A DNA stretch of 35,167 bases, taken from Streptococcus agalactiae ATCC 13813. GTDB lineage: Bacteria; Bacillota; Bacilli; Lactobacillales; Streptococcaceae. Position numbers and translations under genes: made by a program. Of the stretch, positions 6,898-12,081 are shown in pieces. The stretch spans positions 331,991 to 367,157 of the forward strand of contig NZ_GL636070.1 of the NCBI RefSeq assembly GCF_000186445.1, written 5' to 3'. How positions within the stretch are numbered: position 1 is the first letter of the stretch; every line of letters begins with the position of its first letter. Below the pieces are notes generated by a model. That model saw only the letters and a list, made by a program, of their open reading frames with translations. It had not been told where the DNA came from and made no database searches.

Positions 6898-7112
6898 ATG
6901 AACATGAATCGTTAAACACATGGCTAACTATATTTGTGGCAATCTTAATTGGTCTTCGGATTGGTTGCGACTGTTCTGAATTACACTACAAGCCACAAAT
7001 AGCAGACTTACAGTCACAATTAAGCAGGACACAAAAGCAGCTTAAACGTGCTAGCGAGCAAAATCAGAGACAGACAAAGCGGATTGCAGAACTAACGGGA
7101 AATGGGGGATAG
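6894..7112 (+). CDS. Small membrane-anchored coiled-coil protein (spanin-like shape, unknown)
   Basis: A 72-residue protein with an N-terminal hydrophobic helix (about residues 10-22, LTIFVAILIGLRI) followed by a Gln/Lys-rich coiled coil (LQSQLSRTQKQLKRASEQNQ). Its ATG overlaps the YopX stop as ATGA. The shape suggests membrane anchoring with an extended helix on one side. It lies in the early region, far from the lysis genes, so I do not call it a lysis protein. The function is unknown. Confidence 0.6.
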   Translation: MNEHESLNTWLTIFVAILIGLRIGCDCSELHYKPQIADLQSQLSRTQKQLKRASEQNQRQTKRIAELTGNGG

Positions 7113-7115
7113 GGT

Positions 7116-7259
7116 ATGATTGACGAAATTTTAAAAAGACTTAATAAAGAATTTGACAATGATCTGGATAACTACGGACAAGAAAGCTACGCTGGTTATA
7201 TGGCTGCAATAGGTGTAGCAATTGAAATTGTTGAAGAAGTTAAGCGAGGTAGCAAATGA
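7116..7259 (+). CDS. Small phage protein, unknown
   Basis: A 47-residue ORF (MIDEILKRLNKEFDNDLDNY...) beginning three bases after the preceding stop, with GGGGGATAGGG upstream. It ends in a TGA that overlaps the next ATG as ATGA. It is predicted to be helical and has no recognised motif. Coupling at both ends supports it as a genuine gene. Confidence 0.55.
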   Translation: MIDEILKRLNKEFDNDLDNYGQESYAGYMAAIGVAIEIVEEVKRGSK

Positions 7260-7753
7260 ATATTGAAGAAGCGAAGAAATTGATAGACAAACAGTCTATT
7301 GGTAAAGGTGGTGTCGGCGACATTCCAGTAGTGAAAACACATATTGTAAAAGTATTACTCGACCAACTCGATCAACCTCAACCAGAAGTGCCACAAATGA
7401 TATTTGATGTGATTAAAAGCTTTGATGATGATGTAGATTATTTACATCAACACATGAGTCGACAATCTGATGAAGTTAGAGAGTGGCTAACTCACAATGA
7501 ACGTGAGTTTTATGAAGCTTGGCTAGCTTATCCAAATATCACAATTGAAAAAGAGAAGCTTTATACAGTTGAGATACCTAATCCGAATAGTGATTTAAAA
7601 TTAATTTTAGTAAAAGTAATTAATGAATTGAAACTTATTTCTGTTTATGAAAATGAATTAGAAGGGTATAGCAATATTCGTGTTCTCACAGAACAAGAAA
7701 TCCGCAAAGACTTCGACTGGGCATGGCAGTTTAGAGAAGAGGTGACGGAATGA
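7256..7753 (+). CDS. DUF1642 domain protein
   Basis: A 165-residue protein. The C-terminal half, with 'FYEAWLAYPNITIEKEKLYT', 'VEIPN' and the final 'RVLTEQEIRKDFDWAWQF', is the characteristic DUF1642 pattern seen in streptococcal and lactococcal phages. The biochemical role is unknown. Its start overlaps the previous stop as ATGA. The end of the gene carries a 16-bp sequence repeated before the gene at 8095, so the membrane protein gene in between may have been inserted. Confidence 0.8.
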   Translation: MNIEEAKKLIDKQSIGKGGVGDIPVVKTHIVKVLLDQLDQPQPEVPQMIFDVIKSFDDDVDYLHQHMSRQSDEVREWLTHNEREFYEAWLAYPNITIEKEKLYTVEIPNPNSDLKLILVKVINELKLISVYENELEGYSNIRVLTEQEIRKDFDWAWQFREEVTE

Positions 7754-7754
7754 A
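7739..7754 (+). repeat. 16-bp direct repeat, copy 1 (copy 2 at 8084-8099)
   Basis: GAGGTGACGGAATGAA occurs here at the end of the DUF1642 gene and again at 8084-8099, where it supplies the ribosome site and start of the gene at 8095. The two copies bracket the membrane protein gene at 7778-8077. Confidence 0.8.
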
Positions 7755-7777
7755 TGAAAGAGAGTTAAATAAAAATT

Positions 7778-8077
7778 ATGAATTATGATAAAAATAAAAA
7801 TGATGCTAAAAAGAACTTTATTATAGCTTTAGTTCTATTGCCGTTCGGCTTAGTATTATCTGGATTTGTTATTAAATACGGTTGGAATAACATTTTATCA
7901 ACAATTGATGGCGTACCATCTATCAATTTACCGCAAGCTGTAGTAATCAATGTGTTAATTAGTCCTTTTGCTTCTAAAAAAAATACAGATGAAGATTTTG
8001 CTACAGTGATTGCAAGAGTGTTTATTTCTCCGCTAGTCGTATTGTTATTGCTTTGGATAGTGACTTTGTTTATGTAA
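7778..8077 (+). CDS. Two-helix integral membrane protein, unknown
   Basis: A 99-residue protein with two hydrophobic segments: residues about 15-33 (IIALVLLPFGLVLSGFVI) and a C-terminal segment 'VFISPLVVLLLLWIVTLFM'. A polar loop between them contains 'ASKKNTDEDFATV'. The start has only a weak upstream GAGAG. The gene is bracketed by a 16-bp direct repeat, which suggests it is an added cargo gene. A phage membrane protein with an exclusion or host-modifying role is possible, but nothing in the sequence shows it. Confidence 0.6.
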   Translation: MNYDKNKNDAKKNFIIALVLLPFGLVLSGFVIKYGWNNILSTIDGVPSINLPQAVVINVLISPFASKKNTDEDFATVIARVFISPLVVLLLLWIVTLFM

Positions 8078-8094
8078 TATCTTGAGGTGACGGA

Positions 8095-8361
8095 ATGAAA
8101 GAAAAAACAATTTTTATATCAAAAAAATATGCAAATGACTTTAACAATGACAAATATAATTTGTCCTCTGGCTATTATTTTAGAAATGGTGAAAAACATG
8201 ATATTGCTATTGTTAAATATGGTGAAAAAGATTATTTAAAAAATACTGATTTAGCATATGTTGTATGCGATAAAATCGTTGATGAAGGCTATGTAGGCTT
8301 CGTTTATCATGGTGAATATGAAACTTGGCATTTTAAACTATTAAACACAGAAGCAAATTAA
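8095..8361 (+). CDS. Phage protein of unknown function
   Basis: An 88-residue soluble protein (MKEKTIFISKKYANDFNNDK...) rich in Tyr, Asp and Asn, with alternating beta-like stretches (HDIAIVKYGEKDYL, YVGFVYHGEYETWHF). GAGGTGACGGA provides the ribosome site. It is the last gene of the early operon before a long non-coding stretch. No family is recognised. Confidence 0.6.
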   Translation: MKEKTIFISKKYANDFNNDKYNLSSGYYFRNGEKHDIAIVKYGEKDYLKNTDLAYVVCDKIVDEGYVGFVYHGEYETWHFKLLNTEAN

Positions 8362-8362
8362 A

Positions 8363-8670
8363 GTCCCACGCAAGCGCCTAAGAGCCTGCAATGGCTCTGT
8401 GGGTCTACGAGCTGGAATACTCGTTAAACTTACCCTGGAAGCTTTCTGTAAGTATTCAGCTGCGTAGCGTGGAATAATCGTTACGTAGTTATAGAGCGAA
8501 ATTTTTAGAAAGGGAAATATCCTCCGACATTTTTTTCGTAAAAATCTAAAGTCTGTTATCGCTCACAGATGATTATACAAGCGCAAAGCTGCAAATAAAG
8601 TGCTGACGCAAAACTAAAAATTTAATACTCGACAATTTAACAACACAAAAAAACAGTCAGCAGAAAAAGG
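8363..8670 (+). ncRNA. Candidate multi-hairpin structured RNA before the late regulator
   Basis: Stems readable by eye: CCCAC (8365-8369)/GTGGG (8399-8403) enclosing AGAGCC (8381-8386)/GGCTCT (8393-8398); ACGAG (8407-8411)/CTCGT (8420-8424); ACTTAC (8428-8433)/GTAAGT (8448-8453); a 10-bp stem CTGCGTAGCG (8460-8469)/CGTTACGTAG (8479-8488) with two G-U pairs; GAGCGA (8494-8499)/TCGCTC (8559-8564) with ATTTTTA/TAAAAAT inside; and TGCTGAC (8601-8607)/GTCAGCA (8656-8662). Three of the hairpin loops share TGGAA. No reading frame of note fills the stretch. The family is unknown. It may be a trans-acting RNA, a packaging RNA or the leader of the late regulator gene. Confidence 0.55.
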
Positions 8671-8681
8671 AAAGGAGAACA

Positions 8682-8706
8682 ATAAAAAAGCGCTCGTGAA
8701 AGCGCC
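8682..8706 (-). terminator. Possible leftward terminator
   Basis: Read on the minus strand, GGCGCT-ttcacg-AGCGCT is followed by TTTTTA. The stem is only 5-6 bp. It may instead be part of the leader of the ArpU gene. Confidence 0.3.
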
Positions 8707-8752
8707 ATTCGGTATATATTCGTACAACTATTATATCATACGAGGAGCTTTC

Positions 8753-9187
8753 ATGACGTTTTTTCCAGAAATTAATATACAAAAGACTAAATCAAACGCT
8801 AAGCGAAAACTAAGAGAGTATCCACGCTGGCGTAGGATCGCTAATGATGTAGATACTCAAAAAGTGACAGCCACTTATTCCTTTGAGCCTAGACAATCAC
8901 ATGGAACTCCTAGTAAGCCAGTTGAACGCTTAACACTCAACCGTGTGTCAGCTGAACAAGAATTAGAAGCAATTGAGCAATCAGTTAGTATGATACTGGA
9001 TCCAGAAAAGCGCAGGATTTTGTATGAAAAATACTTATCTCCTTACAAGAGCGCAGATAAGGTTATTTATACAGAATTATGTATGTCAGAGAGTTTTTAT
9101 TATGACACGCTAGATGCTGCATTATTAGCTTTTGCAGAGCTTTATAGGGAGGGTTCTTTGATTGTAGAGCAAGGAGTTTTTGACTAG
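8753..9187 (+). CDS. ArpU-family phage late transcriptional regulator
   Basis: A 144-residue protein. The spacing of 'AKRKLREYPRWRRIA', 'ERLTLNRVSAEQELEAIEQS', 'LDPEKRRILYEKYL' and 'SESFYYDTLDAALLAFAELY' matches the ArpU/RinA-like family of late-gene regulators: a sigma-like region with a C-terminal helix-turn-helix that activates packaging and lysis genes. I chose ATG 8753, preceded by GAGGAGC, over the upstream in-frame GTG at 8696. Its position between the early operon and the packaging genes, directly before a promoter-like sequence at 9180, fits a late activator. Confidence 0.8.
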   Translation: MTFFPEINIQKTKSNAKRKLREYPRWRRIANDVDTQKVTATYSFEPRQSHGTPSKPVERLTLNRVSAEQELEAIEQSVSMILDPEKRRILYEKYLSPYKSADKVIYTELCMSESFYYDTLDAALLAFAELYREGSLIVEQGVFD

Positions 9188-9207
9188 TTTTTATACAGTA
9201 ATACAAT
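9180..9207 (+). promoter_or_regulatory. Candidate late promoter
   Basis: TTGACT (9180-9185), a 16-bp spacer and TACAAT (9202-9207) overlap the end of the ArpU gene. It faces the packaging genes, where an ArpU-type regulator would be expected to act. The surrounding DNA is very AT-rich, so chance matches are possible. Confidence 0.4.
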
Positions 9208-9245
9208 AGTTTATACATAAAAATATGTGTTAATATAGTATTATC

Positions 9246-9327
9246 AAAATAGCAAGAAGAGATAATCATTTACCAATAGGCTATTTATTTAGTCGTCAAC
9301 TTTAACTACTATCAAACTTGCTATTTT
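9246..9327 (+). repeat. 11-bp inverted repeat enclosing a 60-nt loop
   Basis: AAAATAGCAAG (9246-9256) and CTTGCTATTTT (9317-9327) are perfect inverted copies. They lie in the gene-free 9188-9558 interval between the late promoter and the tRNA-like element. They could be a regulator binding site or part of an RNA fold. Confidence 0.6.
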
Positions 9328-9340
9328 ATGTATGTGGGAC

Positions 9341-9367
9341 GTGCGGGTTCGAATCCCATAAGACACC
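9341..9367 (+). other. tRNA T-arm-like fragment
   Basis: The sequence GGGTTCGAATCCC is a typical tRNA T-loop with part of its stem, followed by an acceptor-like AAGACACC. No matching 5' half (GGTGTCTT) is found within tRNA distance upstream, so this appears to be a fragment or an unusual element rather than a complete tRNA gene. Confidence 0.4.
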
Positions 9368-9370
9368 TTT

Positions 9371-9471
9371 AGGAACATGAACCGTGATTGGAAAACGGTA
9401 GAGGTAGCGCCTTGATAATTGGATTGTCGACGGTCTGATTATATGTGTCGGTTCGATTCCGACTGTTCCTA
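9371..9471 (+). ncRNA. tRNA-like element (non-canonical or degenerate tRNA)
   Basis: A perfect 7-bp acceptor stem pairs AGGAACA (9371-9377) with TGTTCCT (9464-9470). A perfect T-arm (GTCGG-TTCGATT-CCGAC, 9447-9463) directly abuts the 3' acceptor strand, as in real tRNAs. A D-arm-like hairpin, ACCG-(11-nt loop with TTGG)-CGGT, spans 9381-9399. A weaker stem, TTGATA/TGTCGA (9412-9417/9425-9430), carries a 7-nt loop ATTGGAT, which would place anticodon TGG after U33. About 12 extra bases lie between the D-arm and that stem, making it 101 nt. CCA is not encoded. It could be a decayed tRNA, a long variant or a tRNA mimic. Confidence 0.55.
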
Positions 9472-9519
9472 TGAAATAAGGTTAGACCTTAGCTTAGCTC
9501 ATTTGCTGGGTTTACAAAG

Positions 9520-9546
9520 AGTCATCACTTAGTGGTGGCTTTTTAT
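9520..9546 (+). terminator. Intrinsic terminator before the methylase gene
   Basis: AGTCATCAC (9520-9528), loop TTA, GTGGTGGCT (9532-9540) with two G-T pairs, then TTTTATT. It is the left copy of a 31-bp near-repeat (9520-9550 versus 10472-10502, 29 of 31 identical) that flanks the methylase gene. Confidence 0.7.
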
Positions 9547-9558
9547 TATGGAGGAAGA

Positions 9559-10473
9559 ATGCTTAAATTAGATGAAAAGAAAATACGAAAAGGAAAACCG
9601 ATTGGGCTTCCTTACCCAGGTAGTAAAAAGAAAATCAGTAAGAAGATTGTTGAAATTATCAAACAAAATTTCGGCATAGATAAACCAATATACGACGTTT
9701 TCGGGGGAGGCGGTGCAATTACTGCGGAATGTATGCTAAATGGTTTAGAAGTTCACTACAATGACTTGGATAAAGAAATAACAGATATGCTTCAAGAAGT
9801 TATCAGTCAAGACAGAGAGTGGATCAAAACGCTAATTGTCAATCGTGAAGAATTTTATAAAATCAAAAATAAAGCGGACAAGACAGTTGATGATAATATT
9901 AAGTTGCTTGTAAATAGCTTCGGGAACAACTCAAGAGGATATTTATACGGCACAGAATGGTCTGATATGAAGTATAATCTAGCGATTAAGATTATCAATA
10001 AGCATGATTTGTTTAGTGGTTATAGACAAACAGATACATATAAAAATGCTAAAAGACCATACGACGAAGGAAAACTGGATAAAAACAAAGTTTTACAACA
10101 GCCACAACGGTTACAACAGTTAGAGCAGTTACAACAGCTACAACAGTTACAACAGTTAGAGCAGTTACAACAGCTACAACAGTTAGAAGTAACGAATCTA
10201 AGTTACAAAGCTTTCTCAGATATCGAGTGTGCTATTTTTTATCTTGACCCACCCTACGAAAATACGTATCAAAATTACAAAGGTGATACGTTCGATAGCC
10301 AATCTTTTTACGATTGGGCTTATCAAATGTCAAAACGTAACACTGTTTTGATTTCGAGTTATGAGATTTCAGACCCACGTTTTGAAGTTGCGTATGAATT
10401 TAAAACTGCCAGATCAACATTTCAAAGCGGTAACGCAGGAAAAAGATACGAGAAGTTGTTTATGGTTAAGTAG
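9559..10473 (+). CDS. dam: D12-class DNA N6-adenine methyltransferase (Dam-like) with Leu-Gln repeat insert
   Basis: A 304-residue enzyme. Motif X is 'GLPYPGSKKKISKKIV', motif I (S-adenosylmethionine binding) is 'YDVFGGGGAIT', and catalytic motif IV is DPPY in 'IFYLDPPYENTYQNY'. It should methylate adenine at N6, protecting phage DNA from restriction or altering regulation; the recognition site cannot be read. Between motifs I and IV, in the usual target-recognition region, sits a 32-residue Leu-Gln-Gln/Leu-Glu-Gln repeat. I chose ATG 9559, preceded by GGAGGAAGA. Duplicate terminators flank the gene, so it looks like a separately expressed inserted unit. Confidence 0.88.
   Translation: MLKLDEKKIRKGKPIGLPYPGSKKKISKKIVEIIKQNFGIDKPIYDVFGGGGAITAECMLNGLEVHYNDLDKEITDMLQEVISQDREWIKTLIVNREEFYKIKNKADKTVDDNIKLLVNSFGNNSRGYLYGTEWSDMKYNLAIKIINKHDLFSGYRQTDTYKNAKRPYDEGKLDKNKVLQQPQRLQQLEQLQQLQQLQQLEQLQQLQQLEVTNLSYKAFSDIECAIFYLDPPYENTYQNYKGDTFDSQSFYDWAYQMSKRNTVLISSYEISDPRFEVAYEFKTARSTFQSGNAGKRYEKLFMVK
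10093..10188 (+). repeat. Leu-Gln codon repeat in the methylase gene
   Basis: Runs of 9-bp units (TTACAACAG, TTAGAGCAG, CTACAACAG) include a near-perfect 36-bp tandem duplication at about 10120-10155 and 10156-10191. All units are multiples of three, so length changes stay in frame. The encoded Leu-Gln tract could form an amphipathic helix or coiled coil. Confidence 0.85.
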
Positions 10474-10498
10474 TCATCACATTGTGGTGGCTTTTTAT
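10472..10498 (+). terminator. Intrinsic terminator after the methylase gene
   Basis: AGTCATCAC (10472-10480), loop ATT, GTGGTGGCT (10484-10492), then TTTTATTA. It starts inside the methylase stop codon and is the right copy of the 31-bp near-repeat found at 9520-9550. Confidence 0.75.
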
Positions 10499-10502
10499 TA
10501 TG

Positions 10503-10527
10503 CAAAAAGAACCACAACGGTGGCTCT
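10503..10527 (-). terminator. Terminator of the hicAB operon
   Basis: On the minus strand AGAGCCAC-cgtt-GTGGTTCT (one mismatch) is followed by TTTTTG, starting at the hicB stop codon. Together with the rightward terminator at 10472-10498 it separates the convergent methylase and hicAB transcripts. Confidence 0.65.
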
Positions 10528-10904
10528 TATGCTTGTAATTTTAATTCAAGTGCTTCAGTAAGGACTTGAGAAAAGTTGAGGTTTTTATCTTCGGCTGCGT
10601 TGTTCAACCACTCAGGAATAGTCACGTTTTTGCGTACCTTCCTAGAGCGATATTTTTTCATGTAGGCGATCATATCAATGCCAATTAAAGCAATATCAGA
10701 ATCAGGATACTGTTCTTTTAAATCAGAAACGGAGCTTGCCTTTGGATAGTCAGTATAATCCTCAAGGGCAAAACCTAAGACTTCAACAGCCATTTCGTAA
10801 GCTTCTTGAAAGTCTTCACCTTGAGTGATTGCTTCAGGGACATCTGGAAATGTAACCATGATATAATCTGAGTCTTGTGTAAATATAGCTGGATAAACTA
10901 ACAT
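10527..10904 (-). CDS. hicB: HicB-family antitoxin
   Basis: A 125-residue protein on the minus strand. The N-terminal part 'YPAIFTQDSDYIMVTFPDVPEAITQGEDFQEA' (read as two segments) is the HicB RNase-H-like fold. The C-terminal 'KNVTIPEWLNNAAEDKNLNF' followed by 'SQVLTEAL' is a ribbon-helix-helix DNA-binding domain, so it probably also represses its own promoter. I chose ATG 10904, preceded by AAAGGAG, over longer in-frame starts. It lies downstream of hicA, the usual order, and both face against the phage operon as a self-contained cassette. Confidence 0.88.
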   Translation of the reverse strand: MLVYPAIFTQDSDYIMVTFPDVPEAITQGEDFQEAYEMAVEVLGFALEDYTDYPKASSVSDLKEQYPDSDIALIGIDMIAYMKKYRSRKVRKNVTIPEWLNNAAEDKNLNFSQVLTEALELKLQA

Positions 10905-10956
10905 AATGATTCTCCTTTGATTATTGTGAGATAAGCAAGTCATCTTGTTAAGCGGA

Positions 10957-11142
10957 TTATTTCAAACCCGCTTGTTTTAAGATGGCATCTTCAAGACCCT
11001 TACCAAGGTCTTTATTGTGCATTGGAACGATTGTTTGGTGTCCTAAGTCATCACGAAGTTTTTTATGACTACCGTTCTGGCTAATTTCGTAAAACCCGTT
11101 CTTTTTAAGCAATTTAATCATTTGCTTAGGGGTCATTGGCAT
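10957..11142 (-). CDS. hicA: HicA-family mRNA interferase toxin
   Basis: A 61-residue protein on the minus strand with the double-stranded-RNA-binding-like HicA fold: 'MTPKQMIKLLKKNGFYEISQ', catalytic H26 in 'GSHKKLR', then 'TIVPMHNKDLGKGLEDAILK'. HicA cuts mRNA and is neutralised by HicB. The 61-residue start (ATG 11142, preceded by GAGG) gives normal HicA length; longer in-frame starts would run into the promoter. A consensus promoter lies just upstream. The cassette may stabilise the prophage or act in defence. Confidence 0.9.
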   Translation of the reverse strand: MPMTPKQMIKLLKKNGFYEISQNGSHKKLRDDLGHQTIVPMHNKDLGKGLEDAILKQAGLK

Positions 11143-11169
11143 ATTGCTTACCTCACTTTCTATACTTAT

Positions 11170-11198
11170 ATTATACACATAAAAGCAATGTTTGTCAA
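11170..11198 (-). promoter_or_regulatory. Consensus promoter of hicAB
   Basis: On the minus strand TTGACA (11198-11193), a 17-bp spacer and TATAAT (11175-11170) match the housekeeping sigma-factor consensus exactly. The -10 lies about 28 bp before the hicA start. HicB probably represses here. Confidence 0.88.
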
Positions 11199-11239
11199 GT
11201 AAAATACGCATAAAATACTTATTTTTAGGAGGATATAAC

Positions 11240-11275
11240 ATGAAACAAAGTCAATATCCGTTGTTTGAACCATGA
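11240..11275 (+). CDS. 11-residue upstream peptide coupled to the HNH gene
   Basis: ATG 11240 follows a strong AGGAGG and encodes MKQSQYPLFEP. Its TGA overlaps the HNH start (CCATGA). The HNH gene has no ribosome site of its own, so ribosomes finishing this peptide probably re-initiate there. It may be a regulatory leader or the remnant of a longer gene. Confidence 0.5.
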   Translation: MKQSQYPLFEP

Positions 11276-11589
11276 AAATAGACACAACTTCCAAAGCCAG
11301 TAGACATCTATTCTACAATTCAACAACATGGAAAAAGCTAAGGCTTGAAGCTATAGCAAGAGACAACAATGAGTGCCAATGGTGTAGACAAAACGGAAAA
11401 GTGACGACAGATAACTTAGAAGTAGACCACATCAAAGAACTTGAATTTTATCCCGAACTTGCAACGGACTTAGCTAACCTTAGAACGCTTTGCAAGGACT
11501 GTCACAATAGACGACACAAGCGCTTTAATTATAAAAAGAAGAAGGTCGATAAAGAAACAAATTACCGTTCTGATGAATGGTTTGGATAA
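11272..11589 (+). CDS. HNH endonuclease (packaging-associated)
   Basis: A 105-residue protein with a zinc-bound HNH fold: C35-x2-C38 (ECQWC), the catalytic pair D52-H53 in 'LEVDHIKEL', N69 in 'NLRTLC', and C74-x2-C77-H78 with a following H82. HNH proteins next to P27-type small terminases in cos phages are required, with the terminase, to cut the cohesive ends. The candidate cos region and terS lie immediately downstream. The length is normal for the family. Confidence 0.92.
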   Translation: MKIDTTSKASRHLFYNSTTWKKLRLEAIARDNNECQWCRQNGKVTTDNLEVDHIKELEFYPELATDLANLRTLCKDCHNRRHKRFNYKKKKVDKETNYRSDEWFG

Positions 11590-11724
11590 GTACCCCCCAT
11601 CAAAATAAAACGAGGTAAAATCCAAATGATGAAACCGGTGGGAAGGGTCAACTGTCCAAATATTTGCTTTTTTTATCGCACGACCCCCCACCCCAGAGAA
11701 AACCTAGAAAGGAGATGTGAATTT
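11590..11724 (+). other. Candidate cos (DNA end) region
   Basis: This gap between HNH and terS has two C-runs unusual in this AT-rich DNA (11592-11598 and 11684-11694). It also has a broken inverted repeat: GGTGGG (11637-11642) and GGGTC (11645-11649) against GACCC (11682-11686) and CCCACC (11687-11692). Cos sites of HNH-containing Gram-positive siphophages lie in this position. No cut site can be read directly. Confidence 0.5.
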
Positions 11725-12081
11725 TTGGATGAATTAAAACGTCGTAACAAATTAGTTTATAGTGAAAAATATCGCTTGAAACAGCTATTTAAAGACATTC
11801 CTGAAGATAAAAAGAAAATCGCAGAAGGATTGTTCACTCAAGCTGCACGTCTCCGGATACTACTTAACGACATGTGGATTGATATCTCAGAGAACGGCGA
11901 TTATGAACTGTTTTCTCAATCAGAAACTCAGACACCTTATGAAAGAGAGCGTCCTGTAGCAAAATTATATAACTCACGAGATGCAACGTATCACAGAGTT
12001 ATAAAACAATTGATCGATATGCTGCCAGAAGGAAAAACAGTCAATAAAGATGATTTTACGAACGGTGGTGATTTGTTGTGA
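11725..12081 (+). CDS. terS: Terminase small subunit, P27 family
   Basis: A 118-residue protein, with a helical N-terminus (LDELKRRNKLVYSEKYRLKQ) and the family end 'PYERERPVAKLYNSRDATYHRVIKQLIDMLPEGK' (read as parts), typical of P27-like small terminases. It recognises the DNA end region and hands it to TerL. I chose the TTG at 11725 because GGAGATG sits seven bases before it; reading further upstream would cross the C-rich cos-like region. The 3' end overlaps terL. Confidence 0.85.
   Translation: MDELKRRNKLVYSEKYRLKQLFKDIPEDKKKIAEGLFTQAARLRILLNDMWIDISENGDYELFSQSETQTPYERERPVAKLYNSRDATYHRVIKQLIDMLPEGKTVNKDDFTNGGDLL

Noticed and set aside
8696..8752. Upstream GTG start extending the ArpU-like protein by 19 residues
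   Set aside because: The extension has no ribosome site, whereas GAGGAGC sits just before ATG 8753, and the family begins near there.
11626..11724. 33-residue N-terminal extension of TerS
   Set aside because: Translates the C-rich cos-like region into an unlike Pro/Cys peptide. GGAGATG followed by TTG 11725 fits the family length.
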